A stretch of DNA of 10,467 nucleotides from Pirellulaceae bacterium (GTDB lineage: Bacteria > Planctomycetota > Planctomycetia > Pirellulales > Pirellulaceae). Positions 1 to 6,721 of the stretch are shown one piece after another. Within the stretch, counting starts at the first letter, position 1; every line of letters starts with the position of its first letter. Location: positions 1-10,467 of the forward strand of contig JASLRF010000374.1 in NCBI GenBank assembly GCA_030744095.1, in the 5' to 3' direction. The translations under genes were made by a program, and so were the position numbers. The notes beneath the pieces were generated by a model that did not search any database, was not told the origin of the DNA, and saw only the letters and a list, made by a program, of their open reading frames with translations.

Positions 1-61
1 TCGCGGCCAACGCCACCTTCGCCTTAAACTTACTGCCCAAAACGCGTCGCTTCCGTGACAT
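1..61 (-). CDS. IS3-family transposase OrfA, N-terminal 20 codons only (continues outside the window)
   Basis: Starting at the ATG at 61-59 the minus strand reads MSRKRRVLGSKFKAKVALAA and then leaves the window. This basic start with an (R/K)-x-(F)-K-x-K-V-A-L core is the familiar opening of the helix-turn-helix OrfA of IS3-family elements, which binds the element ends and, after a programmed -1 frameshift with OrfB, gives the OrfAB DDE transposase. An AGGAGG box (complement of 71-76) sits about 9 nt upstream of the ATG, which fixes the start. Whether the rest of the gene is intact cannot be seen. The element transcribes away from the neighbouring PSCyt2 gene. Confidence 0.72.
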   Translation of the reverse strand, partial: MSRKRRVLGSKFKAKVALAA

Positions 62-110
62 CTATAGAACCCTCCTGGTAGGATGAAATCTTGACGATTT
101 TACCCCTTAT

Positions 111-140
111 TGACCTGTCCAGAAATTGGGGTCCACTTCA
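111..140. repeat. Terminal inverted repeat region of the IS3-like element (one copy visible)
   Basis: On the minus strand, TGAAGTGGACCCC followed by AATTTCTGGACAGG forms the outer tip of the insertion sequence upstream of OrfA. It begins with TG, as IS3-family ends do. The matching end lies outside the window, so this is identified by position and resemblance only. Confidence 0.5.
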
Positions 141-240
141 CGATACACCTCGCCAGTCGTAGTGTCTCTGCCTGACGGCCTCAGACATTAGCATTCAAGC
201 TGTTGTATCGCGGTACATCGAAAGGTGAGCCGGACAGGAT

Positions 241-269
241 TTGACACAAACTTTCGACAAGTTTATCCT
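241..269 (+). promoter_or_regulatory. Sigma-70-like promoter for the PSCyt2/DUF1501/hydrolase cluster
   Basis: A perfect -35 hexamer TTGACA lies at 241-246. After exactly 17 nt comes TATCCT at 264-269, which matches the -10 consensus at four of six positions including the conserved TA and final T. Transcription would start near 275-277, leaving an untranslated leader of about 65 nt before the ATG at 340. The site lies about 100 nt outside the insertion-sequence end, so it belongs to the host region rather than to the mobile element. Confidence 0.5.
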
Positions 270-279
270 CAGTCCATCG

Positions 280-293
280 CGTCAAGCTTGACG
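280..293. promoter_or_regulatory. Perfect 14-bp palindrome just downstream of the promoter, candidate operator
   Basis: CGTCAAGCTTGACG is identical to its own reverse complement over all 14 bases. It lies about 10 nt after the predicted -10 box, covering roughly +4 to +17 of the predicted transcript. That is a classical place for a dimeric repressor to block transcription. No regulator gene is adjacent, so the binding protein is unknown. It is too short, and has no loop, to act as a terminator hairpin. Confidence 0.4.
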
Positions 294-339
294 TAGGTGC
301 GGTTCAATACGCCTCTCAATCCGAACGACGGATTCTCGC

Positions 340-2592
340 ATGTTCCTTACGAATCGAGCGTTTTGGATACTGGTGGCTGCATGGTTGGCCGTTGCCAACA
401 GTTTGTTGGCTGACGAACTGGCTGATGAAGTGAGGCTTCCGGAATCGCAAATCGACGAAAGTGATCGAGGGCATTGGGCATACCTGACGGTTCGCCGGCC
501 ACCCGTGCCGAATGTGAAGAACAAGGCCTGGCCCCGAACGCCGATCGACAATTTCGTTCTCGCCAAGCTGGAGGCACAGGCCTGGCAACCAAACCCCGTT
601 GCCGACTCAGCCGCGTTGCTGCGGAGAATATATCTCGATCTAATTGGACTGCCACCGACGATCTCCGAACAAGAGCGCTTCGGTGCTGCTCCGTCAGCTG
701 AACGGCTCGACGAAGAGGCGGATCGGCTTCTGAGGAGACCGGGATATGGTGAACGCTGGTCACGTCATTGGCTTGATCTGGTGCGTTACGCCGACTCAAA
801 CGGATACGAGCGCGACGCTGAGAAACCACATGTCTGGCGATATCGCGATTACGTCATCGACGCTCTGAACAGCGACAAACCCTACGACCGGTTCGTTATG
901 GAACAGCTTGCAGGTGACGAATTGGCGGCTATCAGCACGGAGACGGTGATCGCCACAGGTTTCTATCGACTGGGATCTTGGGACGACGAACCTGCGGATT
1001 CTGCGCAAGATCGCCACGATCAACTCGACGATATCATTCGCACGACCTCGCAAGTATTTCTCGGTCTTTCGTTAGGATGTGCTCGCTGTCACGATCACAA
1101 GTTTGACACGTTGACGATGCACGACTACTACCGGATGTCGGCAATCGTGGCGCCGATGCAGCGTCCACAGTCAGGTCGATCCGATCAGGACGCGCCGGCC
1201 GGTTCAGCCGAACAACTTGCGATCGTCGCGGAGCGTGACCGGCGTATTGAAGAGTTCCGAAGTCAACAGAAGTGGATCCGAGCTAGCTATCTTGGCGAGT
1301 TTTTGACTTCCGGTAAAAGCGAATTGGCTGACAATGTGCTGAGCGCTTTCAAGAATGTCGAGTCAGAACGTAGCGACGCAGAAAAGAAACTTGTCGCAGA
1401 CCATCAAGGCCAATTAGACCAAGAGCTCGCATCGCACCTCCCTTCGAGAATGAAGGATCTTACTGAGCGCGCCGAGCGGCACATCAAACAGTTGCGAGAC
1501 CAGGTGGCGGACCTGCCCAGAGGTTACTTCCTGATTGAACCTGAGAAGAAACCGTCCAAGAGTTTTCTCTTGCTTAGAGGCCAGGCTGCCAAACCGGGCC
1601 AGGAGGTTCAACCCGGTTTGCCAGCAGTTCTTTTGCGTCAGCAGCCGCGATTCGAAACGCGAGGCCGGACTTCACGCCGGCGGATTGCCATGGCGACGTG
1701 GATCGCCAGCCCCGACAACCCCTTGACCGCGCGAGTGATCGTCAATCGCGTATGGCAATATCACTTTGGTGAAGGCATCGTCCGCACACCCAGCGATTTC
1801 GGCGTGATGGGCGACACACCGACGCACCCCGAATTGCTCGATTGGCTGGCACATTGGTTTGTCCACGATGCCAACTGGTCGCTGAAGAAATTACACCGTC
1901 TGATTGTCCGCAGCAACAGCTATCGAATGAGCAAGTCCGTGAACCTCCAATACGTCAAAGAGGACCCAGAGAATCATCTCTTGTGGCGGTTTCCTTATCG
2001 GCGGCTGCAAATCGAAGCCATTCGCGATTCGGTGCTTGCGGCGAGTGGAAAGCTGAATCGCACAATGTATGGTCCGGGAGTAAAACTGCATATTCCTCGC
2101 GTTGTCGTTGAAGGCCACGCCGATCGTGACAAGGTTTGGCAGCCATCATCCCCGGAAGAGCAGGCCAGACGCACCGTCTATGCGTTTGTCAAACGCTCGC
2201 TCATGGTACCGCTGCTGGAAGTACTTGACTTGTGCGATACAACCCGGTCGACGGAACAACGGAACATCACGAGCGTGCCTCCACAGGCATTGACGCTGTT
2301 TAACGGCAAATTCGTAAACGAACAAGCGAGACACCTTGCTGAACGCGTGATCGCGGAGGCCGGCGACCATCCCGGCGCACAGGTCGAACGTGCGTGGCGG
2401 ATTGCCCTCTGTCGTAGTCCCAAAGGCACCGAACAGCTCGCCATGGCCGAGTTCCTGAATGCAGAGCAGGCACGATTGCTAGGCGAGGCAGAAGACGGCA
2501 CGGAGATGTCGGTCGAGGAAGCGCATCGCCGCGCACTCATTCAAGTATGCCGTGTTATCTTCAACCTCAACGAGTTTGCATATCCGAACTGA
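340..2592 (+). CDS. Secreted DUF1549/DUF1553 (PSCyt2-PSD1) planctomycetal protein with a CxxCH motif
   Basis: This 750-aa protein starts with a Sec-type signal peptide (basic MFLTNR, hydrophobic core to about residue 20, then LLADE). A DUF1549/PSCyt2 domain spans about residues 65-265, with the landmarks PIDNFVLAKLE, RRIYLDLIGLPPT, YGERWSRHWLDLVRYADSNGYERD and YDRFVMEQLAGDEL. It ends in C247-A-R-C250-H251-D-H-K-F-D, a CxxCH of the c-type haem-binding form. A charged helical linker (about 290-395) leads to the conserved LLLRGQ strand near 411. The DUF1553/PSD1 domain runs from about 448 (MATWIASPDNPLTARVIVNR, HFGEGIVRTPSDFG) to the family-typical C-terminus NLNEFAYPN. The separate N-terminal PSCyt1 cytochrome domain and the LamG-type insert found in many longer relatives (often 900-1100 aa) are absent. 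The biochemical role is unproven; the family is common beside DUF1501 genes and is thought to act on or near the cell envelope. The leader peptide fixes the start at 340, though the ribosome site is weak. Confidence 0.93.
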   Translation: MFLTNRAFWILVAAWLAVANSLLADELADEVRLPESQIDESDRGHWAYLTVRRPPVPNVKNKAWPRTPIDNFVLAKLEAQAWQPNPVADSAALLRRIYLDLIGLPPTISEQERFGAAPSAERLDEEADRLLRRPGYGERWSRHWLDLVRYADSNGYERDAEKPHVWRYRDYVIDALNSDKPYDRFVMEQLAGDELAAISTETVIATGFYRLGSWDDEPADSAQDRHDQLDDIIRTTSQVFLGLSLGCARCHDHKFDTLTMHDYYRMSAIVAPMQRPQSGRSDQDAPAGSAEQLAIVAERDRRIEEFRSQQKWIRASYLGEFLTSGKSELADNVLSAFKNVESERSDAEKKLVADHQGQLDQELASHLPSRMKDLTERAERHIKQLRDQVADLPRGYFLIEPEKKPSKSFLLLRGQAAKPGQEVQPGLPAVLLRQQPRFETRGRTSRRRIAMATWIASPDNPLTARVIVNRVWQYHFGEGIVRTPSDFGVMGDTPTHPELLDWLAHWFVHDANWSLKKLHRLIVRSNSYRMSKSVNLQYVKEDPENHLLWRFPYRRLQIEAIRDSVLAASGKLNRTMYGPGVKLHIPRVVVEGHADRDKVWQPSSPEEQARRTVYAFVKRSLMVPLLEVLDLCDTTRSTEQRNITSVPPQALTLFNGKFVNEQARHLAERVIAEAGDHPGAQVERAWRIALCRSPKGTEQLAMAEFLNAEQARLLGEAEDGTEMSVEEAHRRALIQVCRVIFNLNEFAYPN

Positions 2593-2649
2593 CAAGCCGT
2601 GCATTCTTCGAGAGTGCCAATCCGCAACCAGAAAACGAAAGTGCTCACC

Positions 2650-4128
2650 ATGAACGGCAAGCGACGATTCGTGTCGAATCTCACTGCCGGTAACGGCACG
2701 CGCCGCGACTTTCTTTGGAAAGCTGGTGCGGGCTTCGCCGGACTTGGCTTGGTCGACTTGCTTTCGCGTGACGGTTTCTTCAGCCGGCGTGCTCAAGCGG
2801 CCGCTAATCCGATCAATCAACTTGCTCCCAAACCGCAGCACTTTCCTGCCAAGGCGAAGCATTGCATCTTTCTGTTTATGAACGGTGCGCCCAGCCATAT
2901 CGATACGTTTGACCCAAAGCCGGCCCTAACGAAGTTAAATGGGACACCGTACAAAGGCAAGGTAAAGGTCGGCTCGAATGGCCGCCCGATTGGCTACCTT
3001 GCGCAATCTCCTTTCAAGTTCAACCAACATGGCCAGAGCGGCCTTCCGATCAGCGATCTCTTCCCTCACACCTCTCGGCATGCGGACGACCTGTGTGTGA
3101 TTCGTTCGATGTACACCGATACTGCGGCACATGCATCCGGCTGCTTGCAGATGAACACCGGCGACGTGAAGATTGGCTCGCCGAGCCTCGGTTCTTGGCT
3201 CTCGTACGGGCTGGGCACAGAAAGCCAGGATTTGCCGAGTTTTGTCGTCATGACCGATCCACGGGGAGGGCCGATTGGCAGCGCGTCAAATTGGACGGCA
3301 GGTTATATGCCGGCAGCGTATCAGGGAACGCTGTTCCGCAGCGGCGGCTCTCCGCTATTAAACCTTGCGACGCCCGAGGGCATCGACGCGACGGCACAAC
3401 GTAAGTCGCTCGACTTGCTGGAACGATTGAACCGCGAGCACTCGAAAGCCTATCCCCATGAATCGGAGTTGGCTGCCAGAATCTTGTCCTACGAACTGGC
3501 CTATCGGATGCAGTCCAGTGCGACGGAGGCTGTCGATGTTGGCGCGGAGGATGAAGCGACGAGACGAATGTATGGGCTCGATAAGAAACTGACCTCGAAC
3601 TTCGGCAACAAGTGCCTGATCGCACGCCGATTGATCGAGCGAGGTGTGCGGTTCGTCCAACTTTATTCCGGCGGGGGACACATTGAGGATACCTGGGATG
3701 GCCACACGGACTGTACGAGCAACCATAAGCTCCATGCCGGTGAAACCGATCAACCAATCGGCGCGCTGATCGCCGACTTAAAGCAACGCGGCTTGTGGGA
3801 CGAAACGCTGATTGTTTGGGGGGGCGAATTTGGGCGGACGCCCACCAGTGAGGGCGTCGGCAAACCAGGGCGAGATCACAACTGGCTTGGCTTTTCCATG
3901 TGGCTCGCCGGCGCGGGAGTTGCCGGCGGTCAGGCTATTGGCGCTACCGATGAGCTGGGATTCGAAGCGATCGAAGATAGAGTCCACGTCTCTGATCTTC
4001 ATGCGACGATTTTGCATTTGATGGGCCTTGAACATCTGGATCTGTCCTATTTCTACAACGGACTCGAACGGCGACTGATCGGCCCCGACGATGAACATAT
4101 CCAAGTCGTTGATCGGGCGCTTGCATAA
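2650..4128 (+). CDS. Tat-exported DUF1501 protein (alkaline phosphatase/sulfatase-like fold)
   Basis: The product is about 492 aa. A twin-arginine signal T-R18-R19-D-F-L-W-K is followed by a Gly/Ala/Leu-rich stretch and a probable AQA cleavage site near residue 55, so it should be exported folded by the Tat pathway. Family landmarks are FLFMNGAPSHIDTFDPKP, LPISDLFPHTSRHADDLCVIRSM, the central CLIARRLIERGVRFVQLY with a following DTWDGH, and WGGEFGRTPTSEG with GRDHNWLGFS near the C-terminus. These Asp/His-rich motifs resemble the metal-binding sites of the alkaline-phosphatase superfamily. No DUF1501 reaction is firmly established. An in-frame GTG at 2599, 6 nt after the upstream stop, would add 17 residues. 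The ATG at 2650 is preferred because it gives an ordinary Tat n-region, but neither start has a clear ribosome site. The gene follows PSCyt2/PSD1 by 57 nt, the standard planctomycetal pairing. Confidence 0.93.
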   Translation: MNGKRRFVSNLTAGNGTRRDFLWKAGAGFAGLGLVDLLSRDGFFSRRAQAAANPINQLAPKPQHFPAKAKHCIFLFMNGAPSHIDTFDPKPALTKLNGTPYKGKVKVGSNGRPIGYLAQSPFKFNQHGQSGLPISDLFPHTSRHADDLCVIRSMYTDTAAHASGCLQMNTGDVKIGSPSLGSWLSYGLGTESQDLPSFVVMTDPRGGPIGSASNWTAGYMPAAYQGTLFRSGGSPLLNLATPEGIDATAQRKSLDLLERLNREHSKAYPHESELAARILSYELAYRMQSSATEAVDVGAEDEATRRMYGLDKKLTSNFGNKCLIARRLIERGVRFVQLYSGGGHIEDTWDGHTDCTSNHKLHAGETDQPIGALIADLKQRGLWDETLIVWGGEFGRTPTSEGVGKPGRDHNWLGFSMWLAGAGVAGGQAIGATDELGFEAIEDRVHVSDLHATILHLMGLEHLDLSYFYNGLERRLIGPDDEHIQVVDRALA

Positions 4129-4240
4129 GCTGTGGGCTGATCCGGTATCTAGTGGCCATTGTTCGCGTATTGTCCGGAGGCGCGATAGAATAGCAAACCT
4201 TGGTGCATCAAGACACGACCACGATTTCGGAGCAAACGAG

Positions 4241-5431
4241 ATGAAATACTGCTTTCTCACTTTCGTTGCAATTATTCTCGGCACATCCAGCTCTGTCTTG
4301 ATGGGGGCTGACCAGGAGAAGGCCACTGCGAAGCCAATCCTCTGCCGCGGACACTATCATTCTGAAGAGGATGCAATCAAGCAGTTGGAGCGAATGGGTG
4401 CCACTTTCTCAAATCTCCAGCAATGGAATGCGCGAGCGGCAAAGATTCGTAAACAGATCCTCGTTGGAGCCAATCTTGACCCGCTTCCAGTTCGGACACC
4501 ACTCAATTCGGTCATTCACAAGAAACGATCGTACGATGGTTACACTGTCGAATCAGCAGCGTTTGAGGCCCGCCCCGGCTACTTCGTTTACGGCAATCTC
4601 TATCGCCCGACCGGCAAGAAAGGTCCCCGCGCTGGAATCCTCTGCCCGCACGGACACGCGCGTGGCCCAGAAGGTGGGCGGTTGAGACCGGACCAGCAAT
4701 ACCGCTGCGCCACGTTGGCTCGGATGGGTGCCGTGGTTTTCTCCTACGACATGATCGGATTCGGTGATTCCGAACATCTGGGCTGGGAGCATGGGCACAG
4801 TCAGGCGCTGACTCTGCAAACATGGAGCAGTATTCGTGCGATTGATTTCCTGCAATCACTGCCAGATGTCGATGACAAGCGAATTGGCGTTACAGGGTGT
4901 TCTGGCGGAGGTACGCAGACGTTCCTACTGACTGCAGTTGACGACCGAGTCAGCGTGGCGGTCCCCGTGGTCATGGTTTCCGCACACTTCTTTGGAGGTT
5001 GCCACTGCGAAAGTGGTATGCCGATTCACAAGACGGCCGAGTTGGAAACGAACAACGCGGAGATCGCGGCGCTCGCGGCACCGCGACCGTTGTTGCTTGT
5101 GTCCGTAGGCGGCGACTGGACAAAGAACACGCCCAACGTCGAATTCCCCTACATAAGGAACATCTATCGACTGTACGGCGACACCGCCAACGTGGACAAC
5201 TCGCATTTCGCCGAAGAAGGGCACGGCTACCAACTATCAAAACGCCAAGCCATGTATCCGTTTATGGTCAAACATCTTGGGCTTGATTCTGCGAGTATTC
5301 TCGACTCGAAAACCGGCGTCTTTGACGAAAGCAAAACCGCGCTCGAAACGCCCGATCAGATGCGGGTCTTTGACCAAGAACACCCACTTCCAAAACAGGC
5401 CCTCAAGCCCGGATCGACGGTGAAGTTCTGA
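4241..5431 (+). CDS. Secreted serine alpha/beta hydrolase, acetylxylan-esterase-like
   Basis: The 396-aa product begins with a Sec signal peptide (MKYCFLTFVAIILGTSSSVLMGA, cut near residue 23). The alpha/beta hydrolase core starts near residue 95. Its strand GILCPHGHARG likely provides the oxyanion hole, VVFSYDMIGFGDSE is typical of the fold, and the nucleophile elbow is G-C-S221-G-G-G. The acid is probably D292 in SVGGDWT and the histidine H328 in EEGHGY, completing a triad in canonical order. A motif FFGGCHCESG (around 250-259) is typical of planctomycetal relatives usually annotated as acetylxylan esterase or dienelactone-hydrolase-like. The expected chemistry is hydrolysis of an ester, plausibly acetyl groups on polysaccharides, but the substrate is inferred. 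The start at 4241 is preferred over an upstream in-frame ATG (4091) inside the DUF1501 gene, because it gives the signal peptide and has GGAG about 8 nt upstream. The gene lies 112 nt after DUF1501 and is probably co-expressed with it. Confidence 0.88.
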   Translation: MKYCFLTFVAIILGTSSSVLMGADQEKATAKPILCRGHYHSEEDAIKQLERMGATFSNLQQWNARAAKIRKQILVGANLDPLPVRTPLNSVIHKKRSYDGYTVESAAFEARPGYFVYGNLYRPTGKKGPRAGILCPHGHARGPEGGRLRPDQQYRCATLARMGAVVFSYDMIGFGDSEHLGWEHGHSQALTLQTWSSIRAIDFLQSLPDVDDKRIGVTGCSGGGTQTFLLTAVDDRVSVAVPVVMVSAHFFGGCHCESGMPIHKTAELETNNAEIAALAAPRPLLLVSVGGDWTKNTPNVEFPYIRNIYRLYGDTANVDNSHFAEEGHGYQLSKRQAMYPFMVKHLGLDSASILDSKTGVFDESKTALETPDQMRVFDQEHPLPKQALKPGSTVKF

Positions 5432-5449
5432 CGACGGAAGGTGCGGGCG

Positions 5450-5496
5450 GGTCACAATTGGACGGTGCTGCTACGGCAGCTTGCCGTAGTGTGACC
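5450..5496. terminator. Bulged two-tier hairpin between convergent genes, possible bidirectional terminator
   Basis: An inner perfect 8-bp stem pairs CTACGGCA (5471-5478) with TGCCGTAG (5482-5489) across a 3-nt loop. An outer 7-bp stem pairs GGTCACA (5450-5456) with TGTGACC (5490-5496). Fourteen unpaired bases (5457-5470) lie on one side only. The structure covers the 39-nt gap between two converging genes and includes the stop codon of the minus-strand gene. No T-run follows on either strand, so a classical intrinsic terminator is not proven; it could instead be a dispersed palindromic repeat. Confidence 0.4.
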
Positions 5497-6661
5497 TAAG
5501 ATGCTCGACCATCGCGACAGCCATATCGAGCCGTTGGTGCGCGCGGCTCTGTCCCTCGGAGGTCGGAAGCGTCAAACCTTCAGCCACCATCAACTCTTCC
5601 ATTGACTGAATGCCCGATCGCCAGTTTCCAAATATCGACTTGAGGACCAAATAGCGCGGCTGCGAAGCTTCGATGTGCTGCAAGAGTTGGCACGTCCGCT
5701 GGTGGTAGACAACCAAAACATCGTTCCGGCGAAGGAAGTGGCTCCACTTGCGGCAGAACTCTTCACGAGATATGGCAGTGCCGAAGTCTGCAGCTGAAAG
5801 TCGCATGTGGTTCAGCTCGGTAACGGAAAGAGGTTGCTGCTGCCGCAGGCAGTGGGAGAAACGCTCTGGGCTGCTCAATCGTTGCGCGACCCAATTCACC
5901 GGTGTCGGTGTGGCCGTGCATTGGGCTGCCCGGCGCGGCGTCGCTTCACCGTACGCAATGACAAGGCGCTCAGGATCTTGCAGCAGTGTGTATGGGAGGT
6001 TTCGAGGCCGGGATTGCCGCGCCTTCCTCTGTCGACTCACCGCATGACTGGCCAGTTGCCCCAACTGGCTTTCGACCATCTTAGTGAATGCAGACAGCAA
6101 TTGATCCAAACCGTCTGTGTCCGGCTCTAAGGCTTGCAGCGCCGCAACGGTGGCCTCTAAGGTAGAAAGGCTATGGGCGTCGGGTTCGCGTCGTATCCGG
6201 TATTGCCCTGGAGAAGAGGGCGAAAGTCGGTAACAGGGCAGATCCTGAAGTTGAGGGGCATCGCGCAAGATCGTCTTCGCCTGATGCCACGTCCCGTCGA
6301 TTATCACCAACTGCCCCGGACGCTTGGCGGCAGGAAGTTCAGCCAAAGAAGTTGCGTTTGCGCTGGGATACAGCAGGCCAGAATTGGCCAGAAGCGGTAG
6401 GTTCTTTCTCCCAAAATGCTGATTGTGATCGGCGATCAGGCGACAGTGACGCAACGCTTTCTGCACGATCCTAGCTGTGTTGAAGGGATGAGATCGCTCG
6501 CCAACGTGCTGCAAGATCAAAACGTCCGTGCGATTGTCGATCCGTGGAATCGCCTCGCAAAAGCAAAGCGACTTCGGACGAAAGCACTGATAACATCGCT
6601 GCCGCACTTGGTTTTCCAATTCGTTGACACCGGACGAAACGGGCTGGCCGCGCTTGCACAT
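5471..6661 (-). CDS. DTW-domain tRNA-uridine aminocarboxypropyltransferase with a C-terminal exonuclease-like extension
   Basis: The DTW domain fills about residues 20-205 of this 396-aa protein. It has a zinc-type cluster C23-x2-C26 and C33-x-C35, the strand LILQHVGERSHPFNTARIV (50-66), the name-giving motif D122-G-T-W-H-Q-A-K129, and Y154-R-I-R-R-E-P160. DTW proteins such as TapT/YfiP transfer the 3-amino-3-carboxypropyl group of S-adenosylmethionine to a tRNA uridine (acp3U), in the cytoplasm. The usual family length is about 200-240 aa, so roughly 190 residues are extra. That extension reads like a DnaQ-type exonuclease with most acidic residues lost: L233VIAYGEATP, then a helix and V315LVVYHQRT with Leu-Leu, then A374-H-Q-R-L-D-M-A. 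The start ATG at 6661 has AAGGATGG about 9-12 nt upstream. The gene converges with the hydrolase and diverges from the next gene across 60 nt. The DTW assignment is firm; the extension is an inference. Confidence 0.88.
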   Translation of the reverse strand: MCKRGQPVSSGVNELENQVRQRCYQCFRPKSLCFCEAIPRIDNRTDVLILQHVGERSHPFNTARIVQKALRHCRLIADHNQHFGRKNLPLLANSGLLYPSANATSLAELPAAKRPGQLVIIDGTWHQAKTILRDAPQLQDLPCYRLSPSSPGQYRIRREPDAHSLSTLEATVAALQALEPDTDGLDQLLSAFTKMVESQLGQLASHAVSRQRKARQSRPRNLPYTLLQDPERLVIAYGEATPRRAAQCTATPTPVNWVAQRLSSPERFSHCLRQQQPLSVTELNHMRLSAADFGTAISREEFCRKWSHFLRRNDVLVVYHQRTCQLLQHIEASQPRYLVLKSIFGNWRSGIQSMEELMVAEGLTLPTSEGQSRAHQRLDMAVAMVEHLRSHYGKLP

Positions 6662-6683
6662 TACGCTTCGCCATCCTTAGAAT
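6654..6683 (+). promoter_or_regulatory. Candidate promoter of the secreted unknown gene
   Basis: TTGCAC at 6654-6659 and TAGAAT at 6678-6683 are separated by 18 nt. The -10 box matches consensus at five of six positions, the -35 box only in its leading TTG. The start of transcription would fall near 6690, about 32 nt before the ATG at 6722. The -35 box overlaps the first codons of the divergent DTW gene, which is unavoidable given the 60-nt gap. Confidence 0.3.
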
Positions 6684-6721
6684 TGCAAGCTACAGCCGCA
6701 GTTTCAACAGTGGAGACCCTC

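Larger units (their letters stand above)
1..140 (-). mobile_element. End of an IS3-family insertion sequence (partial, runs off the window)
   Basis: Read on the minus strand, this stretch begins with a terminus-like sequence TGAAGTGGACCCC (140 to 128), continues as AATTTCTGGACAGG, and then leads through a strong AGGAGG ribosome site into the start of a transposase OrfA. TGGACCCC-type ends followed at once by a short OrfA are typical of IS3-group elements. Only one end is visible, so neither the partner inverted repeat nor a target-site duplication can be checked. The exact outer base (135 to 140) is uncertain. The element may be intact beyond the window or only a remnant. Confidence 0.7.

Noticed and set aside
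2599..2649. GTG-initiated 17-residue extension of the DUF1501 protein.
   Set aside because: No ribosome site precedes the GTG, and the ATG at 2650 already gives a complete twin-arginine leader; kept only as an alternative.
4159..4191. Possible promoter upstream of the esterase (TTGTTC and TAGAAT).
   Set aside because: The -10-like box is good, but the only TTG-type -35 box is 21 nt away, too far for a normal sigma-70 site; the gene may simply be read from the upstream promoter.
6416..6721. Upstream open frame in phase with the secreted unknown gene.
   Set aside because: It is antisense to the DTW gene, would bury the signal peptide more than 100 residues inside the protein, and lacks its own ribosome site.
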